60,596 nt of DNA from Alphaproteobacteria bacterium (GCA_015232335.1 JADFZV010000016.1:1-60596), one strand, 5' to 3'; positions 49,176-57,700 are shown, numbered from the stretch's first letter. Notes: generated by a model from the sequence alone, not told the origin. Program-made: numbers and translations.

Positions 49176-49595
49176 TTATGTCAAAGCAAGGCCTTGCTTG
49201 TCGCGACTGGAATTGGGTCGAGACAACACTTCGACCCTGTTTTTGCGGTCGAATAGCGGATCGCCAAAGGCACCAATCAGGATTCTCTCCGGCGTGACTC
49301 CTGCCACGACCAAGGCGCTATAAACAGCTTTTGACCGCTGATCGCTCAAATCTTGATTGCTGGGATCACAAAAGCCATCGACAGCCGTCTGGAGGGGAGG
49401 ATTCTTTGTCAGATGGGGAGCAATCTGCCTGATCAGATTTCTGTCTTCATTCGTCAAGATTGCCTGGTTATTTTGGAAGGTAATGACGCAGCAAGTCTTC
49501 CATGGCTCTTCCAGTCCGACATGTCTCTGAGAACCGGTCAAGTCAACAAGGTCTTGCGTACCCTTGTCGCTAAAATGCTTGATTCGCTTTGCCAC
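49176..49595 (-). CDS. OmpA-like domain protein without signal peptide
   Basis: A 139-residue protein with a degenerate OmpA/MotB-type peptidoglycan-binding domain (about 40-130: CVITFQNNQAILTNEDRNLIRQIAPHL, VDGFCDPSNQDLSDQRSKAVYSALVVAGV, GDPLFDRKNRVEVL). GTG 49595 has a perfect AGGAGG five bases upstream and is preferred over an upstream ATG. No signal peptide or lipobox is visible, unusual for a domain that works in the periplasm, so it may be cytoplasmic or have lost its export signal. A FixJ-like box lies 122 bases upstream. Confidence 0.75.
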   Translation of the reverse strand: MAKRIKHFSDKGTQDLVDLTGSQRHVGLEEPWKTCCVITFQNNQAILTNEDRNLIRQIAPHLTKNPPLQTAVDGFCDPSNQDLSDQRSKAVYSALVVAGVTPERILIGAFGDPLFDRKNRVEVLSRPNSSRDKQGLALT

Positions 49596-49716
49596 AATGA
49601 CCTCCTGAAACCACCAACTCAATGCCGACTGACCGCTCAGTCGATAAAAACCCATAACAGAGAGAGATGGCCTCCATACTCATTACAATCGGGTAATGTC
49701 TGAAAAGACGATAGGC

Positions 49717-49730
49717 TCGGAAATTACCCA
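49717..49730 (-). promoter_or_regulatory. FixJ-type box upstream of OmpA-like gene
   Basis: Reverse-strand TGGGTAATTTCCGA, two mismatches to consensus, 122 bases before GTG 49595. The GCCTATC that follows is shared with the box at 30405-30418. Confidence 0.5.
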
Positions 49731-49856
49731 GAAGCGCCACCCGTGCATGGAAGTCGCGGAAACAGCGGGCAATCTTCATGCGGACCCGCGCCGCTTTCTT
49801 CAAAGCGGGCGAGAGGGGCTCGCCTTGCCTCTCTCGCCATCCAACAAAGCACCTGG

Positions 49857-50468
49857 CTACTTTCCAAAGCGCGTCTTGGCATCGCTCAAGCAGCTATCCT
49901 TGGCTGCGCCCGCAAACGTGTCGCATTTCTCTTTTGCCACGGCGTAGTTGGCGTCAAGCTTTTCTGCAGCCGCTTCCATGCGAGCGTCTGTTGCCTTATC
50001 GTCTGCTTCATTGCGAGCCTTCGTGGATTTCTTGTTGGCCTCCGAGTTTGCATCAGAGGTTTTCATTTGCGCCTCGGCATCAGCTTTAGCCGCAGTTTTT
50101 GCCGCTTTTGCTTCCTTGATACAGATATCCTTTACGTTGCCCGCCTTGTTGTTGCAGCGTTCTTTTGCCACGTCATACTCGCCATCGGCTTTGGCAACAC
50201 GCACTTGATATTGCATCTTAGCAGACGGCTTATTGGCATATTCCAACTCGGCCAAAGCTACATTTTCCTTGCCCTTGGCTTCGGCCGTGCAGATATCGTT
50301 GCTATTGCCAGACAGCGATGCGCAAGCCGCTTTGGCAGCCTTAAACTCGGAGGCGACTTTCTCCTTACCCGCCTTGTAATCGCTTTCCGACATGCTTTGC
50401 CCAACCGCGCCCGTGCCAAAGGAAAAGGCAAGCACAGCGACAGATACGCTGAGGTGGATTTTGTTCAT
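49857..50468 (-). CDS. Exported Cys-paired helical protein
   Basis: A 203-residue protein with a signal peptide (1-23) and a very Ala/Lys/Glu/Asp-rich helical body. Three Cys-x8-13-Cys units (AACASLSGNSNDICTAEAK; RCNNKAGNVKDICIKEAK; KCDTFAGAAKDSCLSDAK) repeat with spacing of about 45-70 residues, each probably a helix-hairpin closed by a disulfide. The N-terminal two units match the protein at 52455-53105. No family name known. Periplasmic; may act as a chaperone-like or stress protein (inference). Confidence 0.8.
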   Translation of the reverse strand: MNKIHLSVSVAVLAFSFGTGAVGQSMSESDYKAGKEKVASEFKAAKAACASLSGNSNDICTAEAKGKENVALAELEYANKPSAKMQYQVRVAKADGEYDVAKERCNNKAGNVKDICIKEAKAAKTAAKADAEAQMKTSDANSEANKKSTKARNEADDKATDARMEAAAEKLDANYAVAKEKCDTFAGAAKDSCLSDAKTRFGK

Positions 50469-50678
50469 TTTCGTTCCTTTGAAAAGACGCTGGATGCGCT
50501 CACGGGCATATTTGCCAATTGCTCTCGACCCATCGCCAAGTTGAAGCCGCAGGAACATGAATTTCAAGCGGCGGGAAATTGTTCGACTGAATGCTTATGG
50601 ATGGCGAATTTATGGGGATCGGATATCCATGTCTGTCTGATAGGCCACATAACTGAGATGTTTGAAGTTCAATGTTTC

Positions 50679-50692
50679 TGAGTATTTTCCGA
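50679..50692 (+). promoter_or_regulatory. FixJ-type box upstream of Crp-family gene
   Basis: Forward-strand TGAGTATTTTCCGA, one mismatch to consensus, 133 bases before ATG 50825. It would place the Crp-family regulator under the same control as the envelope genes, as fixK is under FixJ in rhizobia. Confidence 0.55.
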
Positions 50693-50824
50693 GGCTTTCG
50701 CCATCGCCTTGGCGCTGAATATGATCGATTCGCGTTTGAGAGTAACAATTAGGCCTGCGCTATCATTCTGTCGCAGCCTTAGAGCTGCCTGTTCAGTTGG
50801 ACATGATTAATTCGGAAATGGCAT

Positions 50825-51544
50825 ATGTTCAACCCCTACCCCCCCCAAATTAATCAGCTTCTTGCCGCCTTGCCGCAAGAGGAGTGCTCGCGCATTCTGC
50901 CCTTTATCGAATTGGTGAAATTGCCTCTGGGTTATACGCTCTGCGAATCCGGCGAAGAGATGCATCACGTTTACTTTCCAACAAATTTGATTATATCCCT
51001 GCTGTATGTAATGGAAGACGGCTCTTCGGCGGAAATTGCCGTTGTCGGAAATGAAGGTATTGTTGGTGTTTCGATTTTTATGGGCGGAGATACAACGCCC
51101 AGCAGGGCCGTCGTTCAAAGCGCTGGGAATGCCTACAGACTGAAAAGGCAATTGCTGCTGAACGAGTTTAATCGCTCTCCAATTTTAAGAAATTTGCTTT
51201 TGCGCTATACGCAGGCGCTTTTGACGCAAATGGCGCAAACAGCGGTGTGCAACCGCCATCATTCCTTGGATCAGCAGCTTTGTCGTTGGCTGCTGCTCAG
51301 CCTTGATCGCCTGCCTACAAACGAGCTCGTTATGACGCAGGAACTCATCGCCAACATGCTGGGCGTTCGCCGAGAAGGCGTTACCGAGGCGGCAGGTAAC
51401 CTGCAAAGAGCCGGCTTGATCGAGTACAGCCGTGGACACATTACCGCAATCAACCGGCACGGCCTCGAAGCGCGGTCCTGCGAGTGCTACGCCGTGGTGA
51501 AGCGAGAGTTTGACCGCCTTCTGCCGGGTATTGCCGTCGCTTAA
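50825..51544 (+). CDS. Crp/Fnr-family transcription regulator
   Basis: A 239-residue regulator: cyclic-nucleotide-binding-like beta barrel (about 20-130, LGYTLCESGEEMHHVYFPTNLIISLL, AEIAVVGNEGIVG) and a winged HTH (about 150-225, MTQELIANMLGVRREGVTEAAGNLQRAGLIEYSRG). The N-terminal Cys cluster needed for the Fnr iron-sulfur centre is absent, and the cAMP-contact RS-type motif is not clear, so the ligand is unknown. This subfamily often lies in stress clusters with PRC and BON genes. ATG 50825 follows a FixJ-like box by 133 bases. Confidence 0.9.
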   Translation: MFNPYPPQINQLLAALPQEECSRILPFIELVKLPLGYTLCESGEEMHHVYFPTNLIISLLYVMEDGSSAEIAVVGNEGIVGVSIFMGGDTTPSRAVVQSAGNAYRLKRQLLLNEFNRSPILRNLLLRYTQALLTQMAQTAVCNRHHSLDQQLCRWLLLSLDRLPTNELVMTQELIANMLGVRREGVTEAAGNLQRAGLIEYSRGHITAINRHGLEARSCECYAVVKREFDRLLPGIAVA

Positions 51545-51582
51545 ACGGGTAGAAGCGCTTCTTCTGCTTGAATGGTTGAGGG

Positions 51583-51879
51583 ATGACTATGAGCGCCTCC
51601 TCTGCACCCACGCGATTCCGCGCTGTTTCTATGGAGCTTGCCGCCTATTTGGATGGCAAATACGTCGAGATGCACATCGTGAGCGATGACGGCGAACAAC
51701 TTATCATCGTTTGCGACAAGGATTCGATCTTTGATATTCAGCGTCACATCGAGCAAATTGGCCGAGACTGTCCGGAAATTCTAACTTGGAAGAAGCCCGT
51801 CACGCCCTGGACTCAAGACGAAATCGCAAAGGCCAATGAGGCGACTTCCAGAAACTGGGACGCGCTGGAAGACGTATGA
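51583..51879 (+). CDS. Conserved small protein of unknown function
   Basis: A 98-residue soluble protein. The middle is an alternating strand-helix pattern (KYVEMHIVSDDGEQLIIVCDKDSIFDIQRHIEQIGRDCPEI), with a Trp-rich C-terminal part (TWKKPVTPWTQDEIAKANEATSRNWDAL). No signal or membrane segment. Starts at ATG 51583 or the ATG two codons on; the gene follows the Crp gene by 38 bases on the same strand, suggesting co-transcription. Family not named. Confidence 0.65.
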   Translation: MTMSASSAPTRFRAVSMELAAYLDGKYVEMHIVSDDGEQLIIVCDKDSIFDIQRHIEQIGRDCPEILTWKKPVTPWTQDEIAKANEATSRNWDALEDV

Positions 51880-52056
51880 ACGGCATTTGACGCAGTAATA
51901 GCCGATGCAAGCACGGCTCAAGCATTCTTGCTGCACTTGCGATTGGCAGACGACCTGCGCTTAACGCCTCTATGTGTGCCAGCGTACCGACGGTCGGTGT
52001 TTTTAAGAATACATTTTTCCCAAAGTTTCTCGTTTACATGACAGGAGTCATAACTC

Positions 52057-52371
52057 ATGAAAAGTTTTAGCAAGTATCTTTCCGTCGTCATATTGGCCTT
52101 GGTTTTATTGCCTGCCGCTGGATGCTCATCCACTTCGTCGCAAGAAGGAACGGGTGAGTATGTCGATGACAGCGTCATCACGACCAAGGTCAAGGCCGCG
52201 ATCTTCGACGATCCTTCTTTGAAGGTTGCCGAGATCAATGTCGAGACTTTCAAAGGCATCGTTCAGCTTAGCGGCTTTGTGAGTTCGCGCAATGCCGCGA
52301 ATAAGGCCGTTGGTGTTGCCAGGGGTGTTTCCGGCGTGAAATCCGTCAAGGATGACATGCAGATCAAGTGA
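52057..52371 (+). CDS. BON-domain lipoprotein
   Basis: A 104-residue lipoprotein (lipobox A-A-G-C at about 20-23) with one BON domain (about 35-104: EYVDDSVITTKVKAAIFDDPSLKVAEINVETFKGIVQLSGFV, GVKSVKDDM). BON domains bind membranes and appear in osmotic-stress proteins such as OsmY. AGGAG precedes the ATG at 52057. Its BON domain is nearly identical to that of the next gene, which suggests recent duplication. Confidence 0.9.
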   Translation: MKSFSKYLSVVILALVLLPAAGCSSTSSQEGTGEYVDDSVITTKVKAAIFDDPSLKVAEINVETFKGIVQLSGFVSSRNAANKAVGVARGVSGVKSVKDDMQIK

Positions 52372-52454
52372 TTGGGGGGGGCGCACGTCAGTCTTTGACT
52401 GTCGTGCGCGCTTCGCCCGTTTCGCACGCAATTTCTTCACATAAGGGAAGTTCT
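52372..52454. other. Short spacer with hairpin between BON genes
   Basis: The 83-base gap opens with eight G in a row, then an inverted repeat GCGCACG ... CGTGCGC (about 52380-52409). It could attenuate read-through between the two BON genes. Confidence 0.4.
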
Positions 52455-53105
52455 ATGAACAAGCTCAATATAAGTCTGGCTGCTTTCATTCTTGCCGTTG
52501 CCTGCAGTGAGGGCGCCTTGGCTCAAGGCATGCCTGAAACCGAGTACAAGGCGCACAAGGAAAAGATTTCAGCCGATCTCAAGACTGCAAAATCAGCTTG
52601 CGGATCCATGGCTGGCAATCAGAACGATATTTGTATGGCAGAGGCCAATGGCAAGGAAAAAATAGCACGTGCCGAACTGGAAGCGGCATACATGCCCAGC
52701 GGAAATTCGCACTATCAAGTCCGCGTTGCCCGTGCCGAAGCGGACGCTTCAGTCGCCAAAGAGCGCTGCGATGAACAGACGGGTGCCGCCAAGACGGCCT
52801 GCGTCAAAGACGCAAGACTGACTGAAGACTCGGCAAAAGCAGACGCCAAGAAGCGAATGAAGGCTGGCGACACTAGCCCCACGGCGGGCGAGTATATTGA
52901 CGACAGCGTTATCACGGCCAAGGTCAAGGCAGCCATTCTTGAGGAACCGACCTTGAAAGTTGCCGAGATCAACGTCGAGACCTATAAGGGAATCGTTCAA
53001 CTGAGCGGTTTCGTCACGTCTCAAGATTCAGCCACCAAGGCTGTCGAGGTTGCGGGAAAAGTCCGTGGCGTAACCACGGTCAAAAACGATATGCGTCTTA
53101 AGTAA
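52455..53105 (+). CDS. Chimeric exported protein: Cys-paired helical region plus BON domain
   Basis: A 216-residue protein. Signal peptide 1-24 (cleavage at ALAQ); residues 25-145 are the Cys-paired helical region of the 49857-50468 protein (SACGSMAGNQNDICMAEANGKEK; RCDEQTGAAKTACVKDAR); residues about 148-216 are a BON domain nearly identical to the preceding lipoprotein (EYIDDSVITAKVKAAILEEPTLKVAEINVET). AAGGGAAG stands before ATG 52455. The parts read as a fusion of two neighbouring gene types. It is the last gene of the forward run and is followed by a hairpin. Confidence 0.9.
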   Translation: MNKLNISLAAFILAVACSEGALAQGMPETEYKAHKEKISADLKTAKSACGSMAGNQNDICMAEANGKEKIARAELEAAYMPSGNSHYQVRVARAEADASVAKERCDEQTGAAKTACVKDARLTEDSAKADAKKRMKAGDTSPTAGEYIDDSVITAKVKAAILEEPTLKVAEINVETYKGIVQLSGFVTSQDSATKAVEVAGKVRGVTTVKNDMRLK

Positions 53106-53112
53106 CCGGCCA

Positions 53113-53140
53113 GCCGCTGCCAGTCATTTCTGGCAGCGGC
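53113..53140 (+). terminator. Stem-loop after chimeric BON gene
   Basis: A perfect 11-base GC-rich stem (GCCGCTGCCAG / CTGGCAGCGGC, six-base loop) begins 7 bases after the stop codon. No T tract follows, so it may work as a Rho-dependent or mRNA-stabilising element instead of an intrinsic terminator. Confidence 0.55.
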
Positions 53141-53524
53141 CCCTGGCGGGGCTGCGCGCCTACGCCGCTCTCTTTAGAAGGGCGGATACGCCAGCTTCTC
53201 GCAATATTAGAATACCTGAAGGTCGCAAGGTGCTCTGCTCTGCCTTTGGATGACCGCCGGACATAGCTAGAGCATTCTGCGATAAATCTGACGCAGTTTC
53301 GTTGGGCCTGGGCGAGCGCGCCTGGCAGGAAATCCGCGAAATGCGTCAGATTTATCGCAGGATGCTCTAGGGTCATGACCCATCAACCCGCTCGCAGGTC
53401 CGCAATTCCACCATCGGCCAGGGCGTCAGGCTCGCTTGATCTACGCAACGGTCAATAACCCCACTTTCTGCCTATCCAATGTCATGTCATACTGCTCGTC
53501 GTGAACTGTCTCGCGCGGTTGTGA
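53141..53524. other. Intergenic region before the solute-binding kinase
   Basis: A gap of 384 bases at the edge of the accessory region. Its one clear feature is the 104-base inverted-repeat element at 53267-53370. No coding frame of note and no tRNA was found. Confidence 0.5.
53267..53370. repeat. 104-base palindromic intergenic element
   Basis: Arms of about 32 bases (left CTAGAGCATTCTGCGATAAA..., right the near reverse complement ending in GCTCTAG) enclose a GC-rich loop of about 35 bases. Only two to three mismatches separate the arms. It begins with CTAGAGC and ends with GCTCTAG, a border it shares with the repeat near 56.05-56.12 kb. It looks like a miniature element (MITE or RPE-like) that could fold in RNA. 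Confidence 0.75.
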
Positions 53525-55960
53525 ATGACGAATGTGGCATCGCGGATAACTTTCCTTTTAGCAGTTATCGCCTTATCTCTCCTGATCGGCCTTCAGTCTT
53601 TGAGGGCTGAGGAATCTGTCAAAGGCCTGGAAGCCCTGGCGCTGAGCGCAGAGGAGCGGGCATGGCTGAGCGCACATCCCAATCTGCGTCTGGGCGATGA
53701 TTTCGCTTGGCCGCCTTTCGCCTTCCTGGACGAGCAAGGAGTCTATAGCGGAATCAGCTCGGGCTACGTCGCTTCCATTTCCAAGCGCCTGGGGATTGGG
53801 ATCAAGCCCGTACTGGGCCTGACCTGGGAACAGGTCTTGGAAAAGGTGAAAGGCGGCGAGGTCGACATGCTGCCGGCCGTCGTGCGCTCCAAGGAACGCG
53901 AAGCATTCCTGAATTTCACCAAGCCCTACATAAGCTATCCTGTCGTCATCGCCACGCACCGCGAAGGGCCGAAGATCCTTGAGATTGCCGATCTTGCCGG
54001 GCGCAAGGTGGGCGTGGTCAAGGGCTATATTACGCATGAGTCTCTGGCCAAGGACTATCCGGCCATCAATCTCATCGGCTTCGAGAACCTTGATGCCGGG
54101 CTTCAATCTCTCGATTCAGACGCCATCGACGCCTTCGTCGACAATCTTGGCGCCATCACCTACGAGGCACGGCGCCTTCGCCTGGCCAATGTGAAAATTT
54201 CGGCTCCCACGCCCTACAAGTTCGAACTCAGTCTGGCGACGCGCAAGGACTGGCCGGAACTGGCCAGCCTTCTCGACAAGAGCCTGGAAGCCATGAGCAG
54301 CCACGAAAAGTCGTCTATCGAGAACACATGGCTTGCTGTCGAAATTCACTTTGGCGTCGATGTTAAGACGATTCTGCTTTGGGTCGTTCCAACCGGCATT
54401 CTTGGCCTGATCATTTTTGCCGCCATTATCGCCAGGAACAGGGGGCTTCGCCAAAACATCGACAGAAACAAACGGACGGAAGCAGCTTTGCGCGACAGCG
54501 AGACGCGCTTCAGGGCAATCATCGAGGCATCACCGGTGCCCATCGCATTAAATGATGAGGCGCTGAACATCACCTATCTGAACGCCGCCTTCACGCGCAC
54601 TTTCGGCTACACGCTTGACGATATCCCCACCTTGGCAGAATGGTGGCCCAAGGCCTATCCAGACCCGACCTATCGCCAGCAGGTGACGAAAAGGTGGGAT
54701 GTGCAGTTGGAAAAGGCGGTGCGGGAAAAGACTCAGTTCGAGCCGATGGAAGTGAGCGTCAGGTGCAAGAACGGAAGCAGCAGAACGGTTCTGGCTGCTG
54801 CGGCCCCGCTTGGCTCATGGCTGGAGGGAGATCATCTGGTCACCCTTTACGATATCACCGACCGCAAGCGGGTGGAAAGAGAGCTTGTTGAAAGCGAAGC
54901 GCATCTACGGGCAATCATCTGGAATGAACCGGAATGCATCAAGATCGTGGACGAGCGGGGTTGTCTGGCGCAGATGAACCCCGCCGGCCTGGCGATGATC
55001 GAGGCCGACCGGTTTGAGCAAGTGGCGGGATTGCAGGTTCTTGATCTGGTCGCCCCGGAACATAAGGATTCATTTGCAAGCATGCACGAGCGGGTGCTGG
55101 ACGGCGAAGCCGTGCAGTTGGAGTTCGAGGTGATTGGCCTTAAGGGAGGGCGGCACTGGATGGAGACCCATGCTGTGCCGATGCTGGTGAATGGCAAGAC
55201 CGTGCAACTGGCCGTCACGAGAGACGTTACCGAGCGCAAACGCGCCCAGGAAGAAATCACCCGCTCGAATGCTGAGCTTGAGCAATTCGGCTACGCCGTA
55301 TCCCACGATCTTCGCCAGCCGCTTCGGGCCATCAACAGCTACACCAGCCTGATTGAGCGCAAACTCGGCGACAAACTTGACGACGAGGGGCGTACCTTCC
55401 TGCACTTCGTCAAGGACGGCGCCTTGCGCATGGATCATATGCTGACATCGCTGCTTGAATATTCGCGCATCGGACGCTCGGGCGAGCCGATGTCTCTCAT
55501 GGAAAGCCGGGAGGCGGTGGAAGAGGCCCTTCGCTTCCTATCCCCGGCCATCGCAGACGCCCATGCCGATATCAGGATCGGGCAGAATTTTCCCAAAATC
55601 ATGGGCAGCCGCGATGAAATGACGCGCCTGTTTCAGAATCTTATCGGGAATGCCCTTAAATACAGAGCGCCGGATCGCGATCTTGTTGTCAGCGTTGATG
55701 TCGCCCCTCATGCCGAGGGATGGAAATTCAGCATAACCGATAACGGGATCGGCATCGATCCCAGCCAGATCAAACGGCTCTTTCAGGTTTTTCAGCGCCT
55801 GCACACCCAGGACGCTTACGAAGGAACGGGCATTGGACTCGCGGTCTGCCGCAAGATCGTCGGACGCCATGGTGGGCGCATCTGGGTGGAATCCGCTGGC
55901 GAAGGGCAGGGATGCAGCTTCTGCTTCACGCTGCCCAGAAGCCAGGAGCGAGTCGCCTGA
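53525..55960 (+). CDS. Sensor histidine kinase with periplasmic solute-binding domain and two PAS
   Basis: An 811-residue membrane kinase. Signal/TM1 1-28; a bacterial extracellular solute-binding domain (family 3, Venus-flytrap; about 40-265: LRLGDDFAWPPFAFLDEQGVYSG, TWEQVLEKVKGGEVDMLPAV, DLAGRKVGVVKGY); TM2 about 277-299; PAS1 about 320-450; PAS2 about 455-575; HisKA-type (YAVSHDLRQPLRAINSY) and HATPase (NLIGNALKYRAPDRD, GTGIGLAVCRKIVG). No receiver, so a separate response regulator is needed and none is adjacent. Domain order recalls BvgS but with one binding domain. It may sense an amino acid or similar solute. ATG 53525 gives a clean signal. Confidence 0.9.
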   Translation: MTNVASRITFLLAVIALSLLIGLQSLRAEESVKGLEALALSAEERAWLSAHPNLRLGDDFAWPPFAFLDEQGVYSGISSGYVASISKRLGIGIKPVLGLTWEQVLEKVKGGEVDMLPAVVRSKEREAFLNFTKPYISYPVVIATHREGPKILEIADLAGRKVGVVKGYITHESLAKDYPAINLIGFENLDAGLQSLDSDAIDAFVDNLGAITYEARRLRLANVKISAPTPYKFELSLATRKDWPELASLLDKSLEAMSSHEKSSIENTWLAVEIHFGVDVKTILLWVVPTGILGLIIFAAIIARNRGLRQNIDRNKRTEAALRDSETRFRAIIEASPVPIALNDEALNITYLNAAFTRTFGYTLDDIPTLAEWWPKAYPDPTYRQQVTKRWDVQLEKAVREKTQFEPMEVSVRCKNGSSRTVLAAAAPLGSWLEGDHLVTLYDITDRKRVERELVESEAHLRAIIWNEPECIKIVDERGCLAQMNPAGLAMIEADRFEQVAGLQVLDLVAPEHKDSFASMHERVLDGEAVQLEFEVIGLKGGRHWMETHAVPMLVNGKTVQLAVTRDVTERKRAQEEITRSNAELEQFGYAVSHDLRQPLRAINSYTSLIERKLGDKLDDEGRTFLHFVKDGALRMDHMLTSLLEYSRIGRSGEPMSLMESREAVEEALRFLSPAIADAHADIRIGQNFPKIMGSRDEMTRLFQNLIGNALKYRAPDRDLVVSVDVAPHAEGWKFSITDNGIGIDPSQIKRLFQVFQRLHTQDAYEGTGIGLAVCRKIVGRHGGRIWVESAGEGQGCSFCFTLPRSQERVA

Positions 55961-55976
55961 AATCGGTTCTGCCTAT

Positions 55977-56068
55977 TAGCGCACGATCGTTTAACTCCGA
56001 GTCACCTCGGTGACCCGGAGTTAAACGTGAATCGGCAGCTCAAAACAAATTGCTAGAGCAGATTCACG
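55977..56068. repeat. Intergenic repeat, copy 1
   Basis: The sequence TAGCGCACGATCGTTT..CCGAGTCAC..GG....CGGA.TTAAA.CGTGAATCG......AAACAAATTG.TAGAGC.GATTCACG recurs at 60296-60385. The first half is a hairpin (GTTTAACTCCG / CGGAGTTAAAC, extended by GTCACC / GGTGAC) starting 17 bases or so after the kinase stop. It may double as a terminator for the kinase. A CTAGAGCAG ... CTGCTCTAG pair continues to 56117. Confidence 0.8.
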
Positions 56069-56121
56069 CCTTCAAGCGAAGCCGTTTAACGGCTTCGATT
56101 TCAGGCGACCTGCTCTAGAAA

Positions 56122-57036
56122 TCACGCCCTTTTAATCAGCGTGCCCGCACCCTTTTCGGTGAAGATTTCCAAAAGAATGGCGTGTTCCACCCGTCCGTCC
56201 ACGATCACGGCGGCCTCAACACCGCTTTCCACGGCGGCCAGGCAGGTTTCTACCTTGGGAATCATGCCGCCCTTGATGGTGCCGTCCTTGATCAGCTTCT
56301 TGGCCTCGCCTACCGTCAGTTCGGCGATCAGTTTGCCTTCCTTGTCCAACACACCTTGAACATCGGTCAGCATCAGCATGCGGGCGGCCCCCATGGCGCC
56401 GGCCACAGCACCTGCCGCCGTGTCGGCATTGATGTTGTAGGTTTCGCCCTCGGGCCCCACGCCGATGGGTGCTATCACCGGAATGATGTCTGATTCGGCA
56501 AAGAAGTCGAGGATATGCGGATTGATTTCAGAAGGCTCGCCCACGAAACCGAGATCGAGAATATGCTCGACGTTAGAGGCCGCGTCCTTCTTGGTGCGCT
56601 TCAGCTTTCGCGCCCTGATCAGATTACCGTCTTTGCCGGAAAGCCCCACCGCGAAGCCGCCCTGGGCATTGATGGCGGTCACCAACTGCTTGTTGATCGA
56701 GCCCGACAGCACCATCTCGACCACGTCCACCGTGGTCTGATCGGTCACGCGCAAGCCATCGACGAAGGCGCTTTTCACCTGCAAGCGTTCCAGCATGCTG
56801 CTGATCTGGGGGCCGCCGCCATGCACCACAATGGGATTGATTCCCACCTGCTTCAAGAGCACCACGTCGCGGGCGAACAACTGAGCCAGATGCTCCTCGC
56901 CCATGGCGTGGCCGCCATATTTGATCACGAAATTCTCGCCCGCGAAGCGGCGCATATAGGGCAGCGCCTCCGAGAGAACCTTGGCCTTGGCAAGCGAGTC
57001 CTTGTCGCCCTGGGGCGGCGCTTTGCGGCTGGTCAT
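56122..57036 (-). CDS. argB: Acetylglutamate kinase
   Basis: A 304-residue amino-acid kinase that phosphorylates N-acetyl-L-glutamate in arginine biosynthesis. It has the N-terminal helix of arginine-inhibited, hexameric ArgB ([19 protein letters not shown]), the glycine-rich VVHGGGPQI, the [24 protein letters not shown] substrate loop, [15 protein letters not shown] and [11 protein letters not shown]. Length and motifs are complete. ATG 57036 overlaps the engB stop by four bases. The order yidC-engB-argB is the usual alphaproteobacterial one. Confidence 0.97.
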   Translation of the reverse strand: MTSRKAPPQGDKDSLAKAKVLSEALPYMRRFAGENFVIKYGGHAMGEEHLAQLFARDVVLLKQVGINPIVVHGGGPQISSMLERLQVKSAFVDGLRVTDQTTVDVVEMVLSGSINKQLVTAINAQGGFAVGLSGKDGNLIRARKLKRTKKDAASNVEHILDLGFVGEPSEINPHILDFFAESDIIPVIAPIGVGPEGETYNINADTAAGAVAGAMGAARMLMLTDVQGVLDKEGKLIAELTVGEAKKLIKDGTIKGGMIPKVETCLAAVESGVEAAVIVDGRVEHAILLEIFTEKGAGTLIKRA

Positions 57037-57686
57037 GACATGGCTCCTTTGTCGAATTCTGCCAATTGTGCCAGTTCGGCCCGAAGCTCAGGCATGCCCT
57101 GCCCGGTCTCAGAACTGGTGACATGCAAAACGGGATGCGAGGCCGGGCGCTTTTTAAGCTCGGCCATCACCGCCTCGGTTACCGCTGCCAGATGCGAGGC
57201 CGACACTTTGTCGGCCTTGGTCAGCACCCCCTGATAGACCACGGCGGCGGTATCCAACATTTTCATGATCTCGCGATCAGTGTCCTTGATGCCGTGGCGG
57301 GCATCGATCAGCAGAACAGCGCGGCGCAGCACCGAGCGGCCCTTCAAATAGGATTTGATCAGACGCGTCCAGGCCTCCACCTTGTCCTTGGGGGCGCTCG
57401 CGAAGCCATAGCCCGGCAGATCGACCAGGGCCAGAATGCCATCCAGATCGAAGAAGTTGATTTCCTGGGTGCGCCCCGGCGTGTTGGAAGCGCGCGCCAG
57501 CCCCTTCTGCCCCACCAGGGCGTTGATCAGCGACGATTTGCCCACGTTCGAGCGCCCTGCAAAGGCGACCTCGGTGCCCAATTCGGGCGGCAGACCCGAA
57601 ACCGCCACCACGCCCTTGACGAAACGGCAGGGCCTGGCAAAAAGAAGCCGTCCGGCCTCAAGGTCGGGCGCCTCGCTCTTGTCCAT
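57033..57686 (-). CDS. engB: Ribosome biogenesis GTPase YihA/EngB
   Basis: A 217-residue TrmE-Era-EngA-EngB-Septin-type GTPase: G1 [13 protein letters not shown]2 NTPGRT, G3 DLPGYG, G4 TKAD (LTKADKV) and G5 TSS (VTSSETG). EngB is needed for 50S subunit assembly and cell division. ATG 57686 (MDKSEAP) is 15 bases after the yidC stop; earlier codons would overlap yidC. Ends overlapping argB by four bases. Confidence 0.95.
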   Translation of the reverse strand: MDKSEAPDLEAGRLLFARPCRFVKGVVAVSGLPPELGTEVAFAGRSNVGKSSLINALVGQKGLARASNTPGRTQEINFFDLDGILALVDLPGYGFASAPKDKVEAWTRLIKSYLKGRSVLRRAVLLIDARHGIKDTDREIMKMLDTAAVVYQGVLTKADKVSASHLAAVTEAVMAELKKRPASHPVLHVTSSETGQGMPELRAELAQLAEFDKGAMS

Positions 57687-57700
57687 GGCGGGTTCGGGGC

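Noticed and set aside
15021..50692. The GGAAACTAC motif as ECF/EcfG-type -35 element or integron attC site
   Set aside because: EcfG promoters need GGAAC plus a CGTT-type -10 about 16-17 bases away, which is not seen; read this way the motif points away from the genes. attC sites need paired R/L boxes and cassette structure, also absent.
51999..52030. CCGACGGTCGG followed by TTTTT as a terminator before the BON lipoprotein
   Set aside because: Stem of only five to six bases with little loop; too weak to call.
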